Source: Calditrichota bacterium (GTDB taxonomy: Bacteria > Calditrichota > Calditrichia > RBG-13-44-9). From it: DNA of 34,448 nucleotides. The notes below the pieces were generated by a model. That model saw only the letters and a list, made by a program, of their open reading frames with translations, was not told where the DNA came from and made no database searches. Where the stretch lies: positions 1 through 34,448 of the forward strand of contig JAJRXE010000091.1 in NCBI GenBank assembly GCA_024276455.1. The letters are read 5' to 3'. This document shows, piece by piece, positions 9,145 through 18,679 of this stretch (position 1 is its first letter; each line of letters opens with the position of its first letter). A program made the position numbers and the translations under genes.

Positions 9145-10317
9145 TTACTGAATTAAGTGTAAAACCCTGACTGGTCCGGCCGTTCGATGCCCCACCCGAT
9201 CGACCGCCCAGAAGGCAAAACGGTAATCCCCTGGAGGGGTTCCGGCCGCCAGAAAAATGGTCAGGGTGTAAATACCATCGCCGGCGAGTTCGTCGCCGGC
9301 CGCCTGGGGATCGTTCACTTCATAGGGCAATCCGTTATCGAACATGAGAAAGGGATTTCCCTGCGAAGGTTGACCGTCTGGCAGATAGGAATTGAAAAAC
9401 ACCGAATCCACATCAGCCAGCCCCTGCGCATCGGTTACCTGAACGGTAATAACGATTTTCTGACTCCCGGAGGCGGGAATTTTTATGGTATCCGGTGCAA
9501 CGGCATTCCAGATTTCCGGCGGGGTGTTTTGCACCGCTATGGTTTGTTCGCGGGGCGGCGAATAATCTTCCACCCGGTCGAACGCCGAAAAGGTTAACTG
9601 ATAAGGTCCATTTTTTCCGGCACCGTAAGTGGAATCGATTACCTCGGAGAGCACTCCCTGAGGGTTGGGTGGTCCCCACACCGTGTCGCGAAACGCTATG
9701 GAGGCATCTCCTTCGCGCTGCCCAACGATTAACACGCCCTGCACATCCGCCACCCCGTCACTATCCTGGACGGCAAACTGAATGGTCGTCGGGGGCATGC
9801 CAGGAAGAATGCTGTCCGGGAATACCACCTCCAGCAATTGGGGGGGATGGTTCAGGAGGTACTCGGTCTGGAGGGTATCCACCCGCACCGATTCACCTTC
9901 GGTCGAAAAGGCTTCGACAATCACCCGGTACATTCCCGGAGAAAGCCGGTCTTTCAAATCCATCGCCGGGACAATGCGCCGGGAGTACACCTGGTCGAAG
10001 GCGATCACGTCGCCGGAGCGGGGATCGATCTGTCCTCCGTCGTCCCATAACCGCCACCCGACCACAGTCTCCTGCTGATTATTTTGCAGGGATAGTCGCA
10101 CGGAATCGATTCCTTCGTTTCCTCTGGGGTGAGTTACCCGGGCCGTCAGAAGGAGGGGCTGGCTGGAAAATCCATTCATCAGCGCCGGGACTTCAACGCG
10201 CTGAATGGCAAAAGGAATTTCCGCTTCCACCGGCCCTTTTTCTTCCGAACAGGAAAAAAGGATCGGAACGATTCCCATCAGAAATAATCCCACGATTTTT
10301 AAAGCAACCTGCGACAT
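9145..10317 (-). CDS. Lipoprotein with repeated Ig-like/choice-of-anchor-X-like modules
   Basis: Lipobox PILFSC; two modules of the form L(W/M)(D)DG...GD..A.D..Y...PG.YR....A. Confidence 0.75.
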   Translation of the reverse strand: MSQVALKIVGLFLMGIVPILFSCSEEKGPVEAEIPFAIQRVEVPALMNGFSSQPLLLTARVTHPRGNEGIDSVRLSLQNNQQETVVGWRLWDDGGQIDPRSGDVIAFDQVYSRRIVPAMDLKDRLSPGMYRVIVEAFSTEGESVRVDTLQTEYLLNHPPQLLEVVFPDSILPGMPPTTIQFAVQDSDGVADVQGVLIVGQREGDASIAFRDTVWGPPNPQGVLSEVIDSTYGAGKNGPYQLTFSAFDRVEDYSPPREQTIAVQNTPPEIWNAVAPDTIKIPASGSQKIVITVQVTDAQGLADVDSVFFNSYLPDGQPSQGNPFLMFDNGLPYEVNDPQAAGDELAGDGIYTLTIFLAAGTPPGDYRFAFWAVDRVGHRTAGPVRVLHLIQ

Positions 10318-10358
10318 TTTCGCTCCTTTTTTAGGGAGTTAAAGATTGTGTATTCAGG

Positions 10359-10378
10359 GAAGGTCCTTAAGGACCTTC
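10359..10378. repeat. 20-bp perfect palindrome GAAGGTCCTTAAGGACCTTC
   Basis: Read directly; located between prmA and the downstream lipoprotein gene. Confidence 0.95.
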
Positions 10379-10383
10379 GGGCA

Positions 10384-10403
10384 AAAGGCCGTTAACGGCC
10401 TTT
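10384..10403. repeat. 20-bp perfect palindrome AAAGGCCGTTAACGGCCTTT containing the prmA stop codon
   Basis: Read directly; TAA of prmA lies in its centre. Confidence 0.95.
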
Positions 10404-11228
10404 GCGCCACACCTGGGCAATCCATTCATTCTTTTGCAGCTGTTCCACCAATTCCAGACGTCCGGCCAGCGCTCGGTGCATTATTTCCCCTTCGGTCTCC
10501 AGCAAACCGGATAAAATCAGGCGCCCCCCGGGATTCAGTTTTGTCTCCAGGGCAAACAACATGTTTAAGAGAATCTCCCGGCTAATGTTGGCCAGAACCA
10601 AATCAAATCCTTTCTCCGGTACGCTATCTTCATTACCCACCCGAAAATCAATGGAATCCACCCGGTTTAATTGCCGGTTATGGTTGGCATTGGCAATGGC
10701 TTCCGGATCAATGTCAAAGGCAATCACCGGACCGGATCCCAACTTCCGGGCCAGAATGGCCAGAATCCCCGAACCGGTTCCGGCGTCCAGCACCGCATCC
10801 CCCTTCTTTAAATGCTTCACCAAAGCTAAAATCATCAGCTGAGTGGTTTCGTGAGTTCCGGTGCCGAAAGCCATTTGCGGATCAATAACGATGACCAGGG
10901 CCTCTTTCTCCCCCCGGGGCAAATCCCAGGGCGGCGCCACCCAGATATTTTCCGTTACCTTAACGGGTTTAAAATACTCCCGCCAGCGCTCCTGCCAGTT
11001 TTCTTCCGGCAACACGGCTACCGTAAGCTGCGTCTCCTTCAACCGTGGATTTATCTTCCGCAAAGCGGACAGTAACGCACCCAGCGAGAAATCCTCCGGG
11101 AAATAAACCGTCCACTGTGTGTCGCTGTTTTCTTCAATTCCCAGACATCCTTCCGAATACAGGACGGTGGCCAGAATATCCGGGTCGAAGCCGCTCAGCT
11201 CAAGTACAATTTTCCGGAACGTTTTCAT
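10392..11228 (-). CDS. prmA: Ribosomal protein L11 methyltransferase
   Basis: DPQMAFGTGTHETTQLM, DAGTGSGILAI, LVLANI motifs. Start at MKTFRK (11228) sits 1 nt after the upstream stop; the ORF track start is 11240. Confidence 0.93.
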   Translation of the reverse strand: MKTFRKIVLELSGFDPDILATVLYSEGCLGIEENSDTQWTVYFPEDFSLGALLSALRKINPRLKETQLTVAVLPEENWQERWREYFKPVKVTENIWVAPPWDLPRGEKEALVIVIDPQMAFGTGTHETTQLMILALVKHLKKGDAVLDAGTGSGILAILARKLGSGPVIAFDIDPEAIANANHNRQLNRVDSIDFRVGNEDSVPEKGFDLVLANISREILLNMLFALETKLNPGGRLILSGLLETEGEIMHRALAGRLELVEQLQKNEWIAQVWRKGR

Positions 11229-11229
11229 T

Positions 11230-12258
11230 CTACCGTTCAACCACGTAAATTAATTCCATAAGAACTTTTCCCACCGCCTTCAAGCTCCGGGGCGAGCATT
11301 TATCCGGGGTATCCTGAAGCGTGTGCCAGTAACGATTCGTCTGATCCGGATAGGCCAGATCAATAATATCCACCGTTTTAATTCCCCCTTCATTCAAAAT
11401 CACATGGTCGTCGCTAATGTAGCCATTGATTTCGGGAATAAACTGGTACACACCCAGCGCCTGGGCCAGATCCCAGATTTTTTGCACCACTTCCGGCGCG
11501 TACTGCTGAGAGTACCCTTCGATGGGGAGCTGCAAATAGGCGTCGCCCACCATATCCAGCAAAATCCCGTACATGGGAAAAAAACGGGTGTTGTTTTTAA
11601 CAAAATAGCGGGATCCAAGGAAATAATTCTGAAGGTCCCCCTGTTTACCGTAATCCTCTCCGTCGAAAAAGACAATATCGATCCCCACCGGTGGAGGATT
11701 TTGCGCGAACTGACGGGCCATTTCCAGCAGCATCGCTACCCCACTGGCACCGTCGTTCGCTCCCAGAATCGGTTTGTGGGCGTTTTCCGGAGAGTCCATG
11801 TCCGCCACCGGACGGGTGTCCCAGTGGGCACAGAGCAAAATTCGCCGGGTCAGTTCGGGGCGAAAGCGGGCGATCACATTAGTCATGGTCAGGGTAATCC
11901 CTCGGTCGGCATCGTAATGCATGAAGGGCTGGGTCTCCACGTGGGGGGTGTACTTGCGGAGCTGGGAAACCAGATACTGCAAACAGGCCCGATGCCCTTC
12001 CGAACCGGGATTTCGGGGGCCAAAATTTGTCTGCGCCACCAGAAAAGCAAACGCGCTGTCGGCGTTAAATTGCGGTTGGGCGGTCCCGGCCGCCGGAAAA
12101 GCGAGCCCCAACAACAATCCCAGTCCGCCCCAGAGCCAGATTCTCCTTCCCCCTCTTCCAAGAAAATGGACTTTCTCTTTCCAACACAAAAATAATTGTT
12201 TCAAATCTGTTACCCTCATTTTTAGTGGTAATTTTAACACCACATCGCCCCCAAACAC
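11230..12258 (-). CDS. M28-family metallopeptidase-fold enzyme resembling bacterial glutaminyl-peptide cyclotransferase
   Basis: LLCAHWDTRPVADMD, GANDGASGVAMLLEMARQ, IDIVFFDGEDYG, FLGSRYF, ISDDHVILNEGGIKTVDIIDLAYPDQTNRYWHTLQDTPDKCS; N-terminal hydrophobic segment and GTA|QPQ. Start may be the internal M (MRVTDLK). Confidence 0.82.
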   Translation of the reverse strand: MFGGDVVLKLPLKMRVTDLKQLFLCWKEKVHFLGRGGRRIWLWGGLGLLLGLAFPAAGTAQPQFNADSAFAFLVAQTNFGPRNPGSEGHRACLQYLVSQLRKYTPHVETQPFMHYDADRGITLTMTNVIARFRPELTRRILLCAHWDTRPVADMDSPENAHKPILGANDGASGVAMLLEMARQFAQNPPPVGIDIVFFDGEDYGKQGDLQNYFLGSRYFVKNNTRFFPMYGILLDMVGDAYLQLPIEGYSQQYAPEVVQKIWDLAQALGVYQFIPEINGYISDDHVILNEGGIKTVDIIDLAYPDQTNRYWHTLQDTPDKCSPRSLKAVGKVLMELIYVVER

Positions 12259-12266
12259 AACGGAAA

Positions 12267-15200
12267 TTACCGGATGGCAATATTCACATTAATTCCGAAT
12301 TCAAAATAAGAAGTGGTGCCGGTCAGTTTCGTTTCGGTCACCGCTTTCTCAATGAACATGGCTCCGTTCACCTTCTGACTAAACCGGTAGTTCACCGAGG
12401 GTTTAATTTTCCAGGACTTATTCTTGGCTTCTTCTTCAAAAGAATCCGACCCGGGACGTTTGGCCAGAATCAGGTCGCTGGACACATTAAACGCCAGCGT
12501 AAAGGTCATTTCGTTGCGCAGCTTTTTGCGCTTTAGAAATGGAATCGGTAATTTTAACCCTCCTCTTTTGGTGTAGGTAAAATTCATATCGAATCCCGAA
12601 CGGGTGCTTTTCTTGGCGGCTCCGGTGGCACTGTAATTGAAATTAATGCTTTTGGTGTAGCGAATCGTTCCGTTGACCCCCCATTTTGTATTGAGGTTAA
12701 TCCCCAGGAACGGCTGGTAATTCATGGTGTAACTCCAGGAATCGCGGGATTTAACATTGTCATCGTACCGGTTAAACTCATTAAACTTGCCGCTGCGGGA
12801 ATGATCGATGGTAATGGTCCGGGCAAATTTCCGAAACATGGGGAATTTTTCCAGCCCGCTCAGCCGAATCCGCCAATCCGGAATGAACATGCTCCAGCTG
12901 AATTTTTCCGGATCGTCCCCCAGAAAGAAATAGGAGCTAGTTACCGATTCCGTTTTTTGCTGATTATTCTGTGCCATATCTTTGCGAAAATTGTAAGAAA
13001 AAGAGGTGGTCAGGTTTTTCATGAAATCAAAATCCATACTGGCGGCAATATTCTTGGAATTTTTAATGGCCGGTAAACGAGGAATTTTATTAAACGTGGT
13101 GTCCACCCCTACTCCCGGATCGGTTGTAAAACCAAACATGTAATTCAGGGTCGGCATTCGGTCGATATTAAAATGCTGGTAATTGTCCGTAACCTGGTAA
13201 TCGAAATTAATGGTGCGCCAGGAGTCGAAAAAGTGCCAGACCAGCATCAACGGATTGGGAATTTTAATGGGCGGTACCCGGCTTTTTTTCTTCCCTCCGG
13301 TGCTGTCCTGGCCGGATTCGGTTTTACCGCCCCCGGACGCTGGTTGCCCACCTTTGATCTCCTTTTGGGGAACTCCCGGTATTCCGTGGCCCTGGCTCTG
13401 TCCGCTTTTTCCGGTCTGGGTCCTTCCCGGTCGACCCCGGTTTCGATTGGACACGCTCTTTCCTCGCTTTAACACCTTCTGCCTCAAGGGGTTGTAAATT
13501 TTGTTGACCAGCTCTTTCGGTCGAATATTCAGGCTAAGTTTCTTGTCAACCCGCAGGGAACTGGTCTTCTCGTTAGTTTTTACGTTGCGGAAATTGTAAG
13601 TAAAGTTGGAGTTGTAGGTAAATTTGGGAGACAGCCAGGAGGAAATTTTGGGGCCGTAATTTACCCCGAATCTCTGACTCATAAGCTTATCGACCCCGAA
13701 ATCAAAATTAGAGAAAATAGCATCAATCAGTTCTGGCGCCCGGTAGCCTTTTAACTGGGCATCGGACTGGTAATTTCGGGAGAAATTGATTCCCAGGCTG
13801 GGAAACATGGTGTAACTCATGCTCAATTTACGGGACGAGGTGGTGGTAATCCGGGTAGTGGGCTTTGCCTCCAGCCGGGCCTGCCGTTTGGACTCGTTGT
13901 CGTTAATAGAAATACCCGCCTGAATGGAATTGGGGGTGTAATAAAACTTCTGACTGGCCAACGCCCGGACAATCGGACCGTTCCCCAACCAACCAAAGGG
14001 ACGGAAAAAATTGTTTCGCCCAAAAGGCAGATTCAATTGCAACGAACCACTCAGCGCATTGACATCGTTTAACAAATTGCGTTCGTCGCTGGAATGACGC
14101 TGGCTCCAGTCCACATCCAGGCGCAGTAAGTCGATGGTGTATTTCAAGTACCAGGGTGCTTTGGGCGAGCTTCGGCGCTGAAAAGTGAACCCCAGCGATT
14201 TGCTCTGTGAAATCCGGGAATTCTTTTCCAATTCCGGATCCAGGGTGTTCAAACCGAAAAGCCGCTTGATTTTCTCTCCGAAACTTCCCCCGCTGTACTT
14301 GGTCAACTGATCGGTGTTGAAATAATATTTGGGGATTTGTTTATTGTACTGCAAGCCGCCGGAAACAGGAATTTGCAATCCCCAGCTTTCGGGGAAAAAC
14401 TTGTTTAATTTCAGGCTGAAACGGTAACTTTGCCGCTCATTGTTCATTCCCGAACCGTACTGATCTTCAATGCGGCGGAAATTCGCATCGGTGACTTCCC
14501 ACTGGGCGCGAAAGGACCCAACGTCCGCCAGAGTAAGATCGGCCCGTAAGCGCATGGCCGATCCCTTGTCCCGCTCCACATCGGTCACCCGAAGCTCGTC
14601 AATCCAGATTTCCATCCCCTCGATAGGAAAATCACCCACATTGCGCGCTCCCATAATCATAAAATTGATGTTCCGAAGGTTGGGTTTTCCCACCACCTTA
14701 AAATATTTCTCCGGGTGCTCCGGATCCTGGCGGTAATACACCGGTTGCCCGTTCAAAGAATCTACCAGAAACTCGTCCCGCTTGGTTTTCGCCAGTTCAT
14801 CCAATAACACATCGATATTGTTGCGTTCGTGCCAGTGGGCAAACACCGGTCCCCCGATTTCGTAATAAATCTCCTCGGTGGGCCCAAAACGAATGAAAAA
14901 TTGCAGGGGCGATTTAGCGTCCGGCAAATTACCGTCCGGCAACTGCCAATCTCCGTGCACGAACATTTTTAAGCGGGCGTAATTAATCAGATTCATTTTT
15001 TCCGGCAACTGTTTGTTCGCTTCTGCTATCGCCCCCGGTTCCAGATGGTTTAACCGGAGAACCAGAGACTGCTCTTTGCTTTTCGCCCGGGTAATCCGGT
15101 CCACAATTCCTGTAACGTTGGGCGGCGAATGGTACGGTTCGGGTCCGCCGGGAATGGCGACACTATTCTCTTCATCGTTGTAAACGTCCAGGGTGAACAA

Positions 15201-18200
15201 ACTGTCGGATTTCACAAAGGGCGAGTTCTCGTCCTGGGCCACTCCGGTTTCTTCCCACTCGTTTCCCACAAAATCAAAGGTGGCTATTTGAATAAGGTGG
15301 TACTTCCCATCGGGAGGCAAATTATTCACCCACAAACGAACGAAACGGATGTCTTGAAATGTTGTGTCCGGATTTCCCACCACCAGATTCGGATCGTACG
15401 CCCGGATGGGAATGCGGTACTGGCGCCAGCCTTTCTCGGTGGATCCGGTAATGTATGGATTTGACGGATCGCTGAGATCGAACTGATAGGAGAAGTAAGA
15501 ATTGGTCAGATTCAGCCCGCCGTCGCCGTCCAGGTCTTCGGTGTCCGGATATTTGGCTCCCATTCGTTCCCCATTTCCCTCGGTGCCGTTGATGTAGAGA
15601 AAGTTCGGGACCGTGGAGAGCGGATCTTTCCAGACATCCAACGGATCGGCATTCGGTTGTCCGTAGGGAATCCCATCCAGCCCGATGTCCTCCCCTTCAT
15701 CCAGTAATCCGTTTAAGTTGCGGTCTTCGGTGTTCAGATTTCGCAGCGAGGCCCGGCCCTGAATCGCAAAGGTGTTCTTGCGGATGTAAAAATCCTCGCT
15801 AATACGGCCAATATCGATATTCACCTGCCCAATGTCGCCCTTGATCCACAGCTCGATGTACTTGGTTTTCTTCTGATCGGGAAAACTCACCGTACTACGC
15901 ATAATTCCGCCCCAGGCCCGATCCTGCGGAATGCTGTCGTTCTTCCAGGCCAACACCAGCACGTTGGTCCCGTAACCGGTCTGGGCATTCACGTCCTTGT
16001 TCGGCCAGATATCTTTAATAGGCACCTGGTCGAAGGGATTGTACCAGAACATCCAAACGCGATTATCGTCCATCGCGTACATGAGCGAATCATTAGAGAT
16101 CGGAATGTCGAAATTGACTCCCAGCGAAGGAATCACAAATTTGGCCGGTACCGACGCCCGCGACCAGGTTAGATAGGGAATTCCCAGAGTGGTGGAACGC
16201 TTACTACCTTCGAAGTCGTCTATGTAGGCCACGCCGCCCTTCTCCCCCAACTTGTCTTCGTTGAACGTATTGGGATTGGGACTTACCTCGGCGTATTCCG
16301 CTTCGACGTGCAGCTTCGATTCGGCGGCGGTTTCCACCACGGGAAGCTTGTCCAGCGCCTTACTCAAAAAATTGGGGCGGAAATCCAGGGCGGTATTCAC
16401 ATCCCAGATGAAATTTCGCACCGGTTCCTGTCCCAGCCGCACCCGCTGATCCAGGGTGGAACGATTCAGATAGAGGGCCGTCATTCCAATGAATCCCCGC
16501 TCGCCCAGGGAATATTCCAGACGCCCACCCAACAGGGTCTTCTTGTCCAGCTGGAAGAGAGACCCCCGTTCGTATTCAATTTCCACATTGGCGTTGGGCC
16601 GGCGGGCTTCCTCGTCCAGAATCTGCAAGGTGCCACTGAAGTAATCGATGATGTAGTCCTTATCGCGAACCAGCTCGCGTCCGTTCAGACGCACCACCTC
16701 GGAGCCCTCCAGCACGTTGAAACCGAGATTGTAGGTCGAGGAACTGGTACTGGTGGTAATCTCGATGTCGAACTTGTGTTCCCGCTGCTCCAGGGTGTAG
16801 TCTTTGGCATTGTAAATTTTTACATACAGCGAGGAATCGATGGCAAAAGGACTTCCCCGGGGAGGTGCAAAAGGCGTCAACGACGGGAAGATCAAATAGC
16901 CGTTGGCGCGGTCAAAAATATTTCCGTTGTTCACGTCTATCTGCTTGTCACCGCCTTCAATGGGATTGCCCTGCTGATCGAGACGGTCTAACCCCATCAA
17001 ATAATTAAAGGACAACTGGGGCGGAACCGGCTGCACATCCACGTTTTCACCGGTCTTGGTGTACAGAATATTTACATCGAAACCTTCTTCCGGAATGCTG
17101 GAGGAACCCAGATTGTACACATTGCGCATCACCAATTTCCAGGTGGGGTATTCCGGTTTCAAAGCCTGCGGTTTAATCATTTTCAGAACAATGGTGGTGC
17201 TGTCGGCGATGTCTCCCACCAGCATTCCCCGGGTGGTTCCGTCTTCGGTTTGATAGGCAATAGCCAGGATATCCTGTTCCTGCAGGTTTTGGTTTAACCA
17301 GAAAAATCCCCGGTATTCGTCGTAGTTGTAATCTTCCGGGTACTTCAGCCGGACAAAGTAGGCAAATTTGACTTCCCCCTCCACATCAATCAACTTGTCG
17401 ATATTCTCTGGACCGACGGTGTCCGGATTGACCAGAGCCCAGCCGGGACGGGTCTCCTGATCGGTGGGACGGGAGCTGCGCCAGACGTCCAGCCGAACGA
17501 TCTTCTTCCCTTCGTCGAACAAGACCCACTGCATGGTCTCCGGGTCGTAGGCTTTTTCGAAATTCTCCTGGTAAATGTCGTCCACAAAGAAGAAGCGATT
17601 GCGCACATAATCGATGTCGCGCACCCGCACGGAATGTTTAGCGGCCTGACCGGTCTGGGTAATCTTCTGCTTCTCGCCCCGCTGCAAGCTGGCAATCCCG
17701 GTAAAGCTCAAATTTCCTAGTTGCATTTCGGTTTTTAAACCAAACAGCCCTTTATGCTTGGTGGTGGCCGAAACGTAATTGGTGCTGGGCAGGCTCAAGG
17801 ACACGTTTCCGGCTTCAATTTTTTGAATAATCTCATCCTCGTCGCCGGTGTAAGTCAGCCGCAGGGTGTTTTCCAGGTCAAAAGTGGCTTCGCTATTCTG
17901 ATCCACTTTTACACTCACCTTGTCGCCAACACGTCCCTCCACCTGAAACTGCTGGGTTTGCTTAAAGCGGGGACTGAAATTTCCTTTCTGTTCGAAACGG
18001 GAGACCGCCGAACCGGAACGTTTTTCGGCGCGCCCGGCCAATTCAAAAGAAATGTTACCGGTGACCCGCAACCCCACCCGGTCGCCACCAAAAATCCGTT
18101 TAAAGGCTTTACTCTTGATTTTTACCGGAATATTTAATTCGATTCCCGAAGAAGTGGAACGCTCGGTAACATTCAACCCTTTTAAAATGACTTTACGCAG

Positions 18201-18557
18201 ATTCTCCTGGTTATCGTGCTCCAACTTCTTGTGCACATAGTATTCCAGATCCATGGAAATGGGAAGCAGATAATCGCGATCGAAAAGCAATTCGCGAATT
18301 TGAATATGCAGAGTCGCGGTATCGAGTTCAACCACCCGTCGGGAATGCCGAAAAGTGGACTCGAAGAGAGTGGAATCGTGGAAGAAACGGGATAGTCCGG
18401 GGTAAGTTGGTTTAAACAGCGACACCACACCGGGAGGTTGTTCCGGTGGGCGCAAACCCAGATCACCGGCAAACGTGCCGGTTACCAGGAAGGTCAAGAC
18501 GATGAGCCAGAGGTGCGCCCGAATATTTTTCCTTTTCGGATACTGAATTCTTTTCAC
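12267..18557 (-). CDS. sprA: Cell surface protein SprA (T9SS outer membrane translocon)
   Basis: 2096 aa; signal peptide; SprA-type features: RLTYTGDEDEIIQKIEAGNVSLSLPSTNY, GLFGLKTEMQLGNL, AYIDDFEGSKRSTTLG, YPDTEDLDGDGGLN, NINFMIMGARN...IWIDELRVTDV; long barrel C-terminus. Confidence 0.93.
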   Translation of the reverse strand: MKRIQYPKRKNIRAHLWLIVLTFLVTGTFAGDLGLRPPEQPPGVVSLFKPTYPGLSRFFHDSTLFESTFRHSRRVVELDTATLHIQIRELLFDRDYLLPISMDLEYYVHKKLEHDNQENLRKVILKGLNVTERSTSSGIELNIPVKIKSKAFKRIFGGDRVGLRVTGNISFELAGRAEKRSGSAVSRFEQKGNFSPRFKQTQQFQVEGRVGDKVSVKVDQNSEATFDLENTLRLTYTGDEDEIIQKIEAGNVSLSLPSTNYVSATTKHKGLFGLKTEMQLGNLSFTGIASLQRGEKQKITQTGQAAKHSVRVRDIDYVRNRFFFVDDIYQENFEKAYDPETMQWVLFDEGKKIVRLDVWRSSRPTDQETRPGWALVNPDTVGPENIDKLIDVEGEVKFAYFVRLKYPEDYNYDEYRGFFWLNQNLQEQDILAIAYQTEDGTTRGMLVGDIADSTTIVLKMIKPQALKPEYPTWKLVMRNVYNLGSSSIPEEGFDVNILYTKTGENVDVQPVPPQLSFNYLMGLDRLDQQGNPIEGGDKQIDVNNGNIFDRANGYLIFPSLTPFAPPRGSPFAIDSSLYVKIYNAKDYTLEQREHKFDIEITTSTSSSTYNLGFNVLEGSEVVRLNGRELVRDKDYIIDYFSGTLQILDEEARRPNANVEIEYERGSLFQLDKKTLLGGRLEYSLGERGFIGMTALYLNRSTLDQRVRLGQEPVRNFIWDVNTALDFRPNFLSKALDKLPVVETAAESKLHVEAEYAEVSPNPNTFNEDKLGEKGGVAYIDDFEGSKRSTTLGIPYLTWSRASVPAKFVIPSLGVNFDIPISNDSLMYAMDDNRVWMFWYNPFDQVPIKDIWPNKDVNAQTGYGTNVLVLAWKNDSIPQDRAWGGIMRSTVSFPDQKKTKYIELWIKGDIGQVNIDIGRISEDFYIRKNTFAIQGRASLRNLNTEDRNLNGLLDEGEDIGLDGIPYGQPNADPLDVWKDPLSTVPNFLYINGTEGNGERMGAKYPDTEDLDGDGGLNLTNSYFSYQFDLSDPSNPYITGSTEKGWRQYRIPIRAYDPNLVVGNPDTTFQDIRFVRLWVNNLPPDGKYHLIQIATFDFVGNEWEETGVAQDENSPFVKSDSLFTLDVYNDEENSVAIPGGPEPYHSPPNVTGIVDRITRAKSKEQSLVLRLNHLEPGAIAEANKQLPEKMNLINYARLKMFVHGDWQLPDGNLPDAKSPLQFFIRFGPTEEIYYEIGGPVFAHWHERNNIDVLLDELAKTKRDEFLVDSLNGQPVYYRQDPEHPEKYFKVVGKPNLRNINFMIMGARNVGDFPIEGMEIWIDELRVTDVERDKGSAMRLRADLTLADVGSFRAQWEVTDANFRRIEDQYGSGMNNERQSYRFSLKLNKFFPESWGLQIPVSGGLQYNKQIPKYYFNTDQLTKYSGGSFGEKIKRLFGLNTLDPELEKNSRISQSKSLGFTFQRRSSPKAPWYLKYTIDLLRLDVDWSQRHSSDERNLLNDVNALSGSLQLNLPFGRNNFFRPFGWLGNGPIVRALASQKFYYTPNSIQAGISINDNESKRQARLEAKPTTRITTTSSRKLSMSYTMFPSLGINFSRNYQSDAQLKGYRAPELIDAIFSNFDFGVDKLMSQRFGVNYGPKISSWLSPKFTYNSNFTYNFRNVKTNEKTSSLRVDKKLSLNIRPKELVNKIYNPLRQKVLKRGKSVSNRNRGRPGRTQTGKSGQSQGHGIPGVPQKEIKGGQPASGGGKTESGQDSTGGKKKSRVPPIKIPNPLMLVWHFFDSWRTINFDYQVTDNYQHFNIDRMPTLNYMFGFTTDPGVGVDTTFNKIPRLPAIKNSKNIAASMDFDFMKNLTTSFSYNFRKDMAQNNQQKTESVTSSYFFLGDDPEKFSWSMFIPDWRIRLSGLEKFPMFRKFARTITIDHSRSGKFNEFNRYDDNVKSRDSWSYTMNYQPFLGINLNTKWGVNGTIRYTKSINFNYSATGAAKKSTRSGFDMNFTYTKRGGLKLPIPFLKRKKLRNEMTFTLAFNVSSDLILAKRPGSDSFEEEAKNKSWKIKPSVNYRFSQKVNGAMFIEKAVTETKLTGTTSYFEFGINVNIAIR

Positions 18558-18679
18558 GCTGTAATTCGAGTCTAATGTTCCTTAGCAGTATCGTCCCAAC
18601 GCACCTCCATTTTTTTTCTAATATATTTAATTATAAAATCTTAAGCAAGACAAATATCACGGAAACCGAGTCCCCTGTT

